Shown here: positions 1 through 6,019 of the stretch, piece by piece | How positions within the stretch are numbered: the first letter of the stretch is position 1 | How the letters are laid out: each line of letters opens with the position of its first letter | NCBI GenBank assembly: GCA_003489085.1 | Contig: DNJM01000055.1 | Span: 1,511-8,687 of the forward strand | Length of the DNA stretch: 7,177 nt | Source of the DNA: Lachnospiraceae bacterium | GTDB lineage: Bacteria > Bacillota > Clostridia > Lachnospirales > Lachnospiraceae | Direction of reading: 5' to 3' | Notes under the pieces: model-generated | What the model saw: only the letters and a program-made list of their open reading frames with translations | The model's database searches: none | Told to the model about the DNA's origin: nothing | Translations under genes and position numbers: made by a program

Positions 1-21
1 CCAAAATAAAATCCCTTTTGC

Positions 22-67
22 ATAAATTGGAAGCTGCCGCAGGAATCTGCAGCCGCTTCCGATTTAT
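22..67 (-). other. Long imperfect stem-loop, 5' leader hairpin or folA terminator
   Basis: On the minus strand ATAAAT-C-GGAAGC-G-GCTGCAG pairs with CTGCGGC-A-GCTTCC-A-ATTTAT around a 4-nt ATTC loop. The core (60-29) has 13 of 14 positions paired, including one G-U. A six-pair AT extension lies beyond a single mismatch. AATTTAT follows rather than a clean T-run, so as an intrinsic terminator for folA it would be imperfect. Because a strong promoter starts only a few bases upstream of it, it may instead be the 5' end of the next transcript, as an mRNA-stabilising leader or part of a non-coding RNA. Confidence 0.6.
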
Positions 68-80
68 TCTGATAGAAATC

Positions 81-109
81 ATTATAAAATTATATTTTAT
101 CAAAGTCAA
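81..109 (-). promoter_or_regulatory. Near-consensus sigma-A promoter reading out of the window
   Basis: The minus strand has TTGACT (109-104), a 17-bp spacer rich in A and T, and a perfect TATAAT (86-81). Start of transcription would be near 74. The transcript would immediately enter the stem-loop at 67-22 and leave the window at position 1. The gene or RNA it serves is therefore not visible. This is among the strongest promoter matches in the window. Confidence 0.78.
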
Positions 110-159
110 CATGACATTTTTAATATTCTATTGACAAAATTAACTATTTCTATACCTTT

Positions 160-654
160 CTATGCATTTACCCTCTCATATCTGGTAAATGTATACTCCA
201 GATCAAAATACGTCTGTTCCTCTGACACTCCTGTCAACTGCCATTCTTCATCCGCATCCAGATTCGGGAAATACGTATCCGCATCATACGCATGATCGAT
301 CTTTGTCACGTATGCCGTATCACAGTACGGCAGCAGCTGACGGTAAATGCTTTCACCGCCAATCACATAGACATCTTCCGATGGATATTTCTTCAGCTCC
401 TCTAGAAGAGCTTCTATCCTGTGTACAACTACCGCATCCTTTATATCCGTATGCGGATTCCCTGTCAAAACGATATTGATCCGTTTCTTCAGCGGCTGCC
501 CGTTCGGAAAGCTTTCCAGTGTTTTCCTTCCCATAACGACCACCTTCCCGGACGTCGTCTCCCGGAAGAACTTCATATCCGCCGGAATACTGACCAGAAG
601 CTTGTTTCTGTGCCCAATCGCCCAGTTTTTGTCCACTGCTACAATCAGATTCAT
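160..654 (-). CDS. folA: Dihydrofolate reductase
   Basis: DHFR reduces dihydrofolate to tetrahydrofolate with NADPH, recycling the product of ThyA encoded just upstream. The 164-aa protein has the standard single-domain length. Motifs are IVAVDKNWAIG (4-14), the Met20-loop equivalent NKLLVSIPADMKFF (17-30) with the substrate carboxylate Asp26, VVVMGRKTLESFP (NADPH contacts), VYVIGGESIY, and DADTYFP near the C-terminus. The position of E. coli Trp22 is Val21, an active-site change discussed in the findings; the rest of the fold looks intact. The start ATG at 654 has GGAAGG (668-663) eight bases upstream. The frame is open further upstream into thyA (to 741) without family similarity. It is the last gene of the folT-thyA-folA operon. 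The downstream 159 bases hold no further gene in the window. Confidence 0.95.
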   Translation of the reverse strand: MNLIVAVDKNWAIGHRNKLLVSIPADMKFFRETTSGKVVVMGRKTLESFPNGQPLKKRINIVLTGNPHTDIKDAVVVHRIEALLEELKKYPSEDVYVIGGESIYRQLLPYCDTAYVTKIDHAYDADTYFPNLDADEEWQLTGVSEEQTYFDLEYTFTRYERVNA

Positions 655-679
655 ATTCCATTCCTTCCTTTCCTGTATC

Positions 680-1528
680 CTATACCGCAATCGGAATATT
701 TCTGATCTGTGGACCTGTCTGATAATTTTCCAGGCGCACATCCTCTCTGGTAAACTGATAAAAATCTTTTATCTCCGGATTCAGCCAGAATGTCGGCGCC
801 GGATAGGTTTTCCGGCTGATCAGTTCTTCAATAATCGGTATATGACGGTCATAAATATGTGCATCCGCAATCACATGCACAAGCTCACCTGCCTGCATAT
901 CACAGACCTGTGCCAGCATATGGATCAATACGGCATACTGACAGACATTCCAGTTATTTGCCGCCAGCACATCCTGTGAGCGCTGATTGAGAATCGCATT
1001 CAGCACCAGTTTCTCTCCATCTCTGGGCTTTGTCACATTAAAGGTCATGCTATAGGCACAGGGATACAGATTCATCTCATGCAGATCCTGGTGCACGTAA
1101 ATATTCGTCAGAATCCGTCTGCTGTATGGATTATGCTTCAGGTCATAAATCACACGATCCACCTGATCCATCATACCTTCCCGGTACTGATGCTTTACCC
1201 CCAGCTGATACCCATAGGCTTTGCCGATCGAACCATCTTTATCCGCCCAGCTGTCCCAGATCTTCGGTTTCAGATCATGAATATTGTTGGACTTCTTCTG
1301 CCAGATCCACAGGATCTCATCTGTACAGCTCTGAATCCCTGTCTTTCTAAGCGTAAGCGCCGGAAATTCCTTCGAAAGATCATAGCGATTTACCACACCG
1401 AACTTTTTCACCGTATAGGCAGGCGTTCCATCTTCCCAATGCGGCCGCACTCTCTCGCCTTCTGTGCTGCAGCCATTGTCGATGATATCCCTGCACATAT
1501 TGATAAAAACCTGATCCGCATAACTCAT
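680..1528 (-). CDS. thyA: Thymidylate synthase (ThyA, phi3T/B. subtilis ThyA type)
   Basis: ThyA methylates dUMP to dTMP using methylene-tetrahydrofolate and releases dihydrofolate. The product is 282 aa. Key residues, matched to E. coli ThyA, are the paired Arg137-Arg138 in NPYSRRIL, nucleophile Cys157 in LYPCAYSM, and Arg183/Asp186 in QRSQD. Asn194, His224 and Tyr226 (DAHIY) bind the nucleotide. IWDSWADKDGSIGKAYGYQLG spans 90-110. The residue after the catalytic cysteine is Ala, not the His of E. coli. There are about six extra residues between Cys157 and Arg183. With EILWIWQKKSNNIHDL and the WLNPEIKDFYQFT tail, this places it with the phage phi3T/B. subtilis ThyA type rather than the E. 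coli type. It follows folT by 42 bases and precedes folA by 25, so it probably shares the THF-riboswitch transcript. Pairing with DHFR is expected because ThyA oxidises tetrahydrofolate. Confidence 0.96.
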   Translation of the reverse strand: MSYADQVFINMCRDIIDNGCSTEGERVRPHWEDGTPAYTVKKFGVVNRYDLSKEFPALTLRKTGIQSCTDEILWIWQKKSNNIHDLKPKIWDSWADKDGSIGKAYGYQLGVKHQYREGMMDQVDRVIYDLKHNPYSRRILTNIYVHQDLHEMNLYPCAYSMTFNVTKPRDGEKLVLNAILNQRSQDVLAANNWNVCQYAVLIHMLAQVCDMQAGELVHVIADAHIYDRHIPIIEELISRKTYPAPTFWLNPEIKDFYQFTREDVRLENYQTGPQIRNIPIAV

Positions 1529-1538
1529 ATATTCCAAT

Positions 1539-1544
1539 CCTCCT
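1539..1544 (-). promoter_or_regulatory. Ribosome binding site that fixes the thyA start
   Basis: AGGAGG on the minus strand is ten bases before ATG 1528. The in-frame TTG at 1537 is only one base from it, too close to be used, so the ATG is the start. Confidence 0.85.
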
Positions 1545-1570
1545 GTATATTTTCCATTCCAGACAGCTGT

Positions 1571-2122
1571 CTATGAGCGGACAGCTGCAAATACCTTCGC
1601 CTTCTGCAGCGTCTGCGCCACCACATAGAACAGAACTGCTTCCAGAGGAACTGAGGCAACCTGCTTTAACGCACGGGCCGGAAGCAGTGCAAAGAAAGCC
1701 TGCCCGTACATCACATGAAGCCAGTAAGTTCCCAGTACCAGATTGATCAGTACCGCTACCAGAAGCTTTGCGATCAGAATCCTTCCCAGGCTGATCGAAT
1801 GTTTATAAAAAATTACTCCATAGATCACTGCCGCCAGAATGGCATTCAGTGTCCACCCGAAAAAGAAGGGTCCGGTCGGCTTCAGAATATACTTCAGAAT
1901 ATCCGTGATGCCGCCCATGATGCCGCCTACTACCGGCCCGAACAGATAGGCCGTCAGTTCATTGGCAAGACCGGAGAAGCCAACCCGGATAAAATCCGTA
2001 ATCTGAACGGAAAAAAATCCCAGAATAATACCGACCGCAATCAACATCGCCGTAACAGCCAGACATTTCCGGCTTTTCAGTTCTTCCAGAGAGTCAGTAA
2101 ATTGTTTCTTAAAATTTCCCAT
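1571..2122 (-). CDS. folT: Folate-specific ECF transporter S component
   Basis: FolT is the membrane-embedded substrate-binding (S) subunit of an energy-coupling-factor transporter. It captures folates and works with the shared EcfA/A'/T module, which is not in this window. The 183-aa protein has a short charged N-terminus and about six hydrophobic segments (roughly 21-40, 52-70, 72-80/87-106, 115-133, 138-150, 157-172). Family signatures are IRVGFSGL (45-52), LFGPVVGGIMGGITDILKY (60-78), KPTGPFFFGWTLNAILA (81-97), the TYWL segment (132-135) and LLPARALKQ (146-154). The start ATG at 2122 has an ideal AAAGGAGG (2138-2131) eight bases upstream. The open frame continuing to 2170 lies in the leader and has no ribosome binding site. 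It is the first gene after the THF riboswitch, which independently supports folate as substrate. thyA follows after 42 bases. Confidence 0.93.
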   Translation of the reverse strand: MGNFKKQFTDSLEELKSRKCLAVTAMLIAVGIILGFFSVQITDFIRVGFSGLANELTAYLFGPVVGGIMGGITDILKYILKPTGPFFFGWTLNAILAAVIYGVIFYKHSISLGRILIAKLLVAVLINLVLGTYWLHVMYGQAFFALLPARALKQVASVPLEAVLFYVVAQTLQKAKVFAAVRS

Positions 2123-2152
2123 AAAAAATACCTCCTTTGCAGTAGTCCTAAA

Positions 2153-2222
2153 GCTACGCATAGCAGGCATTTTCTACTTATGATACCGATCTGCCAACCA
2201 GTTTCCTGTTTCTATGTGTAGC
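2153..2222 (-). promoter_or_regulatory. Inverted repeat in the folT leader, possible expression platform
   Basis: GCTACACATAG (2222-2212), which shares two bases with the 3' strand of riboswitch P1, can pair with CTATGCGTAGC (2163-2153) at 10 of 11 positions. After a 3-nt bulge the helix can continue with CAGG/CCTG. The 3' arm ends 15 bases before the AAAGGAGG of folT. No T-run follows, so it is not a simple terminator. The helix competes slightly with P1, so it may link ligand binding to access of ribosomes. This is inference from pairing by eye. Confidence 0.45.
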
Positions 2223-2333
2223 AGCGGGATGCGGAACAGTCACCGCAAACGGTTTCCGATTCTCCGGTTTGTTTTTCGTTCAGACGGCAACTCCCCGTCC
2301 GTCTGACACTTAACGCTCCTGTTCCTACTCTGC
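2221..2333 (-). promoter_or_regulatory. Tetrahydrofolate (THF, folT-type) riboswitch aptamer
   Basis: The minus strand matches the THF riboswitch layout. It opens with GCAGAGTAG, whose GCAG pairs with CTGC at the end (P1). P2 is GGAACAG (2325-2319) with CTGTTCC (2239-2233). The conserved GCGTTAAGTGT follows. P3 is a perfect 8-bp stem, TCAGACGG (2306-2299) with CCGTCTGA (2287-2280). Its loop contains GGGGA, able to form the pseudoknot with TCCC in GCATCCCGC. A further arm has CAAAC/GTTTG, then GCGGTGA. Position directly upstream of the folate transporter gene folT fits the known use of this class: reduced folates bind and lower expression. The mechanism is not obvious, because no U-tract terminator follows and the folT ribosome binding site is over 80 bases away. 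Confidence 0.92.
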
Positions 2334-2360
2334 TTTTTTGTTTTTATTTGCTTCCAGATC

Positions 2361-2389
2361 AGTGTAACACAGTTTCCGTTCCCCGTAAA
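2361..2389 (-). promoter_or_regulatory. Promoter of the folT-thyA-folA operon (extended -10)
   Basis: On the minus strand TTTACG (2389-2384) is followed by a 17-bp spacer and TACACT (2366-2361). TGT directly before the -10 gives an extended -10 element, which would offset the mediocre boxes. Start of transcription would be near 2354, about 20 bases ahead of the THF aptamer. It begins only about 26 bases after the hom stop. I see no GC-rich terminator between hom and this promoter, so some readthrough from hom is possible. Confidence 0.6.
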
Positions 2390-2414
2390 GCCTTCTTCTT
2401 CTGAATTCTTCGCT

Positions 2415-3701
2415 TTAATATTCCCGGAGAATATTGCTGATATCGTAAATAACCGGAGAACGCCTGAATTCATCCAGAGCATTTTTTACATACCGCTCCT
2501 GAATCTTTTCCGTAATAATAACAACCTCCGCCTTATTATCACGGAATACCTTCTGTACCACTTTTTCTATGCTGACACCCTGTTCTGCCAATGTGCCGGT
2601 AATCTGTGCCAGAACGCCCGGCCGGTTCTCTACCAGCATACGGACATAGTATTTATGCTGACTTTCTTCGATCGGCTTCATCGGCAGATTCCGGTAACAG
2701 GTACAGCCAATTCTTCCGTTGCAGCCGCAACGGATATTCCGCAGAATCCGAAGCACGTCTGCCATCACTGCGCTGGCCGTCGGAAGCTCTCCGGCTCCCC
2801 TTCCATAGAACATCGTATCACCTACCGCATCTCCCTGGACAAATACTGCATTGAACGAATCTCTGACAGATGCAAGGGGATGGTCCTTCGGCAGCATCAT
2901 AGGATATACAGCTGCTTCAATTTCTCCGCCTTCATTACGGGCAATGCCAAGCAGCTTAATGACATTTCCGAACTCCTCGGCATAGGCAATATCACGGGAT
3001 GTGATTCGTGTAATCCCTTCTACATATACATCCTTAAAGGTCACCTTGGAATGGAATGCAATAGATGCCAGAATAGCTACTTTACGTCCTGCATCATGTC
3101 CCTCGATATCCGAAGTCGGGTCGGCTTCCGCATACCCGAGCTCCTGCGCTCTTTTCAGAGCCTCATCGAAATCCATGCCTTCCTCCGTCATCTTGGTCAG
3201 AATGTAATTCGTGGTGCCATTCACAATTCCCATCACGCTCAGGATTTCATTTCCTGCCAGACATTCTTTCAGCGGATTGATAATCGGAATACCACCTGCT
3301 ACGGATGCTTCAAACAGCAAATCCACATGATGTTCCTCTGCCGTATTTAACAGCTCTCTGCCATGCGCCGCAATCAGATCTTTATTGGCTGTTACTACAT
3401 TCTTCCCGGCTTTCAATGCATCCATAATCATCCTTTTTGCCGGTTCAATTCCACCCACCACTTCTATTACAATCTGAATGTCAGAATCCTTCAGAATTTC
3501 TTCAAAAGAATCTGTAAGCAGCTCCCGTCTGACACCCGGTCGCTCCTTTTTCATGTCATGCACCAGGATTTTCGCAATTTCAAGCTGCATCCCTGTCTTG
3601 GCAGGCAGCTGCTCCTTCTGCCGTTCCACCAGCTTATATACTCCACTGCCGACAGTTCCAAGTCCCAGCAGCGCTGCCTTTACTACGCTTTCTTTTTTCA
3701 T
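2415..3701 (-). CDS. hom: Homoserine dehydrogenase with C-terminal ACT domain
   Basis: Hom reduces aspartate semialdehyde to homoserine with NAD(P)H, the branch step to threonine and methionine. The N-terminal Rossmann domain shows GLGTVGSG (13-20), VVGGIEPA (81-88) and TANKD (104-108). The catalytic domain has EASVAGGIP (131-139) and NGTTNYIL (161-168). By alignment to yeast Hom6, Glu192, Asp198, Asp203, Lys207 and Lys107 fall at the active-site positions. An ACT domain (about 350-428, VENRPGVLAQITGTLAEQG) suggests feedback by an amino acid, usually threonine. The linker has an unusual CGCNGRIGCTC. I chose ATG 3701: it gives 428 aa, normal length, and GGGAAGG (3718-3712) lies ten bases upstream. 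In-frame ATGs at 3758, 3761 and 3767 would add a Glu/Arg-rich N-terminal extension of about 20 residues, with poorer ribosome binding sites. It lies 127 bases after thiD and has a likely promoter of its own. Confidence 0.95.
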   Translation of the reverse strand: MKKESVVKAALLGLGTVGSGVYKLVERQKEQLPAKTGMQLEIAKILVHDMKKERPGVRRELLTDSFEEILKDSDIQIVIEVVGGIEPAKRMIMDALKAGKNVVTANKDLIAAHGRELLNTAEEHHVDLLFEASVAGGIPIINPLKECLAGNEILSVMGIVNGTTNYILTKMTEEGMDFDEALKRAQELGYAEADPTSDIEGHDAGRKVAILASIAFHSKVTFKDVYVEGITRITSRDIAYAEEFGNVIKLLGIARNEGGEIEAAVYPMMLPKDHPLASVRDSFNAVFVQGDAVGDTMFYGRGAGELPTASAVMADVLRILRNIRCGCNGRIGCTCYRNLPMKPIEESQHKYYVRMLVENRPGVLAQITGTLAEQGVSIEKVVQKVFRDNKAEVVIITEKIQERYVKNALDEFRRSPVIYDISNILREY

Positions 3702-3805
3702 TGCCTCTGCACCTTCCCATTTCTCTGCCGCTCTTCTATTCTTCTCTTCCTCATTCATCATGCACATAGCACCCGGAAAACAGTTCGGCAAAAGTCTTAC
3801 AAAAT

Positions 3806-3834
3806 ATTTTACTATACTCTGTTTTACTTTACAA
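3806..3834 (-). promoter_or_regulatory. Probable promoter of hom, overlapping the thiD stop codon
   Basis: On the minus strand TTGTAA (3834-3829) is followed by a 17-bp spacer and TAAAAT (3811-3806). The match is 4/6 and 5/6 to the consensus boxes. The -35 box contains the TAA stop of thiD. Transcription would begin near 3799, giving a leader of about 100 bases before the preferred hom start. Confidence 0.6.
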
Positions 3835-4644
3835 TGAAAAAATATTTTCTTCCGTATATTTCCCTGTAATCGCAAAACCGTGATGCATCGGTCCGCTTCC
3901 CTTTCCCAGTTCCAGCATGGCTGAAAGCGCCCCGGAAATATATTCCTTTGCCCGCTCTACTGCCTCCTCCAATGGGAAACCTTTGGCCAGATTCGCAGCA
4001 ATCGCACTGGAAAGCGTACAGCCGGTTCCATGCGTATTCGGATTTTCAATTCTTTGTCCGCGGAACCATGTAAACTTTCCTTCCTGATACAGCAGATCAC
4101 TGGCATCATTTCTGCTGTGCCCGCCTTTCAGCAGCACAGCACAGCTGCAGGCAGTCCCAATCTTCTGCGCTGCACACAGCATATCCTCTTCTGTATAGAT
4201 CTGCATTCCTGAAAGGATCTCGGCTTCCGGAATATTCGGTGTCATCACTTCTGCCAGTGGAAACAGATGTGATTTCATCGCGGCAACGGCTTCCTCACTG
4301 ATCAGCTTTGCTCCGCTGGTTGCAGCCATCACCGGGTCGACTACCACATGCTCTGCCCGATATTCCTTCAGCTTCTCCGTAATCGCAACAGCCAGACCTG
4401 CAGAAGAAATCATGCCGATCTTTACCGCATCCGGCCGGATATCCGTAAAAACAGCATCCAGCTGCTTCTTCAGGAAATCCGGCGTCACCTCCATAATTCC
4501 GGCAACCCCTGCCGTATTCTGTGCAGTCAGCGCCGTAACCGCACTCATGGCATATACGCCATTCGCCATCATCGTCTTAATATCCGCCTGAATTCCTGCT
4601 CCTCCGCTGGAATCACTGCCTGCAATGGTCAATGCTGTTTTCAT
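3829..4644 (-). CDS. thiD: Hydroxymethylpyrimidine / phosphomethylpyrimidine kinase
   Basis: ThiD phosphorylates HMP twice, giving the HMP pyrophosphate used by ThiE; in salvage it also recovers free HMP. The 271-aa protein is full length for the ribokinase-like family. Motifs are AGSDSSGGAGIQAD (8-21), the substrate-contact segment TAQNT with Gln42, VVVDPVM (100-106), MTPNIPEAE (134-142) and the catalytic HGTGC with Cys209. The start ATG at 4644 has GAGGAG (4658-4653) eight bases upstream and shares an ATGA overlap with the preceding HAD gene's stop. The open frame upstream to 4713 is the wrong frame of the HAD gene. It appears to be the last thiamine gene of the operon. No GC-rich terminator follows, and the hom promoter overlaps its stop codon. 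Confidence 0.96.
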   Translation of the reverse strand: MKTALTIAGSDSSGGAGIQADIKTMMANGVYAMSAVTALTAQNTAGVAGIMEVTPDFLKKQLDAVFTDIRPDAVKIGMISSAGLAVAITEKLKEYRAEHVVVDPVMAATSGAKLISEEAVAAMKSHLFPLAEVMTPNIPEAEILSGMQIYTEEDMLCAAQKIGTACSCAVLLKGGHSRNDASDLLYQEGKFTWFRGQRIENPNTHGTGCTLSSAIAANLAKGFPLEEAVERAKEYISGALSAMLELGKGSGPMHHGFAITGKYTEENIFSL

Positions 4645-5381
4645 TTTCTTTTCTCCTCGCTTTTCAACATTCCCTCTTCTGTCTGATCCATTCCCATATC
4701 CATCTGTTCCCATGCTGTGCGCAGCTCTGCTAATCCTTCTGCATACAGATCTGCTGTCCTTTGGATCTCAGCTGTCTGCATCCTGCTTGCCGCATCATAT
4801 ACCCCTACAGTCCGGAAGCCGGCCCTTGCCGCTGTCCTCAGTGCATACAGCGTATCTTCCACTACCCAGACCTCCTCCGGCGGCAGCCCCATACATGCTG
4901 CTGCCGCCAGAAAGATGTCCGGTTCACCTTTTCCTTTTCCCATCTCCGTACAGGTAAATATTTTATCCATCAGGGAACGCATTCCCAGCCGTTCAAATGC
5001 CGCTTCGACCAGCTCCCGGTCACCGGAGGTGGCAATCATTACAGGAACTGCCCGTTCCCGAAGCCATGTGAGTATCTCCACTGCTCCGTTCTTTGGCAGA
5101 ACCTCCTCCTCGTAAAACCATCGGATCACTTCATCAATGCCCTGAATAATTTCCTCCGGCGTCTGCGGCAGGCCATAGGTTTCTTTCAGATAGATGGCAC
5201 TTTCCGGAAGGCTCATGACAAAAAGCTTCTTTGCAAGCCCTTCTTCTGCTGTTCTTCCCTGTTTCTGCAGATACCATTCACCCACATGATCCCAGACGGA
5301 CATGGAATCCAAAAGCGTTCCATCCACATCGAAAATGACTCCCTGTACTGCCGCTTTATCCGCCACAGACCTCTGTATCAT
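4641..5381 (-). CDS. HAD-family phosphatase in the thiamine operon (candidate thiamine monophosphate phosphatase)
   Basis: This is a haloacid dehalogenase superfamily hydrolase of 246 aa, of the beta-phosphoglucomutase-like type with an alpha-helical cap. Motif I is FDVDGTLLDS, with nucleophile Asp18 and general acid Asp20. Motif II is IATSG (Thr118/Ser119), motif III is KGEPDIF with Lys151, and motif IV is VVEDT (Glu175, Asp176). The cap region lies between about residues 27 and 95. All catalytic positions are present, so an active phosphatase is expected. It starts inside an ATGA overlap with the thiE stop and ends inside another ATGA overlap with the thiD start, so it is an integral member of the operon. 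HAD substrates cannot be read from sequence. From context I infer thiamine monophosphate dephosphorylation, which would supply thiamine to a pyrophosphokinase; other pathway phosphates or a housekeeping role are possible. The charged, Met-rich tail (about 226-246) lies beyond the usual HAD core. Confidence 0.9.
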   Translation of the reverse strand: MIQRSVADKAAVQGVIFDVDGTLLDSMSVWDHVGEWYLQKQGRTAEEGLAKKLFVMSLPESAIYLKETYGLPQTPEEIIQGIDEVIRWFYEEEVLPKNGAVEILTWLRERAVPVMIATSGDRELVEAAFERLGMRSLMDKIFTCTEMGKGKGEPDIFLAAAACMGLPPEEVWVVEDTLYALRTAARAGFRTVGVYDAASRMQTAEIQRTADLYAEGLAELRTAWEQMDMGMDQTEEGMLKSEEKRK

Positions 5382-6019
5382 AGCTTCACCATTTCTTCAG
5401 TTAGCTTTTTCAGGTCCTCCGCTGCTTTTTTTATATCCGGCTGAGCAAACAGCGCACTGATCACAGCAATTCCGCAGATACCGCTTCCGGCAAGCTCCAT
5501 CACATTTCCCTGCCCGATTCCGCCAATCGCAATCACCGGAATACTGACTGCCCGGCAGATAGCTTCCAATGTCTCCCGGCTGACCTCTACAGCATCGGCT
5601 TTAGAGCCCGTTGGAAAAACCGCACCTACCCCCAGATAATCGGCTCCTCTTTTCTCTGCCTGCACAGCCTGTTCCACCGTCTGCGCCGATACACCGATCA
5701 GCTTGTCCGGTCCCAGCTTTGCTCTGACATCACCGGCCTCCATATCACTTTGTCCTACGTGTACGCCGTCCGCATCCACCTCGGCCGCAATTCTGACATT
5801 GTCGTTGATTACAAAAGGAACACCGTACTTCCGGCAAAGCTTCCTGATCTCTTTTGCTTCCTCCAGAAACTGTTCTTCATCCAGCTCCTTCTCCCGCAGC
5901 TGTACAAAGGTAGCTCCGCCTTCCAATACCTGCTCCACCTGATGGTACAGTGTATCACCCTTTAACCAACTCCTGTCTGTCACTGCATATAACAGGAGTT
6001 CTTCCTTAGCGCACTTCAT
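5378..6019 (-). CDS. thiE: Thiamine-phosphate synthase (pyrophosphorylase)
   Basis: ThiE condenses HMP pyrophosphate (from ThiD) with thiazole phosphate (from ThiM) to make thiamine monophosphate and pyrophosphate in the cytoplasm. The 213-aa product has the expected TIM-barrel family length. Motifs in order are LYAVTD (10-15), VQLREK (39-44), INDN (71-74), DGVHVGQSD (84-92), the phosphate-binding GAVFPTGSKADA (132-143), AIGGI (164-168) and GIAVISA (183-189). The start ATG at 6019 has AAGGAG (6031-6026) six bases upstream. The frame is open further upstream to 6127 inside thiM, but that part lacks family similarity. The gene overlaps the end of thiM by 14 bases and its TGA stop shares the ATGA tetranucleotide with the next start, suggesting translational coupling. 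Confidence 0.96.
   Translation of the reverse strand: MKCAKEELLLYAVTDRSWLKGDTLYHQVEQVLEGGATFVQLREKELDEEQFLEEAKEIRKLCRKYGVPFVINDNVRIAAEVDADGVHVGQSDMEAGDVRAKLGPDKLIGVSAQTVEQAVQAEKRGADYLGVGAVFPTGSKADAVEVSRETLEAICRAVSIPVIAIGGIGQGNVMELAGSGICGIAVISALFAQPDIKKAAEDLKKLTEEMVKL

Noticed and set aside
131..156. Perfect TTGACA on the plus strand as a possible rightward promoter
   Set aside because: The only -10-like sequence (TATACC at 151-156) is 14 bases away, too short. No plus-strand gene follows.
476..979. Plus-strand open frame of 167 codons across folA and thyA
   Set aside because: It is antisense to two clear genes, has no recognisable domain and no ribosome binding site. Similar plus-strand frames opposite hom, thiD and the HAD gene were rejected for the same reasons.
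1561..1572. Perfect 12-bp palindrome AGACAGCTGTCT at the folT stop codon, with a partial copy (GACAGCTG) nearby
   Set aside because: It can form only a very short hairpin, has no T-run, and lies in an operon gap. Probably chance or minor.
2240..2482. Minus-strand 80-codon frame between hom and folT
   Set aside because: It overlaps the end of hom in another frame and runs into the THF riboswitch. The low-complexity Lys/Arg-rich translation looks non-coding.
3702..3800. T-box, SAM or lysine riboswitch in the hom leader
   Set aside because: The leader is only about 100 bases and shows none of the conserved blocks of those classes.
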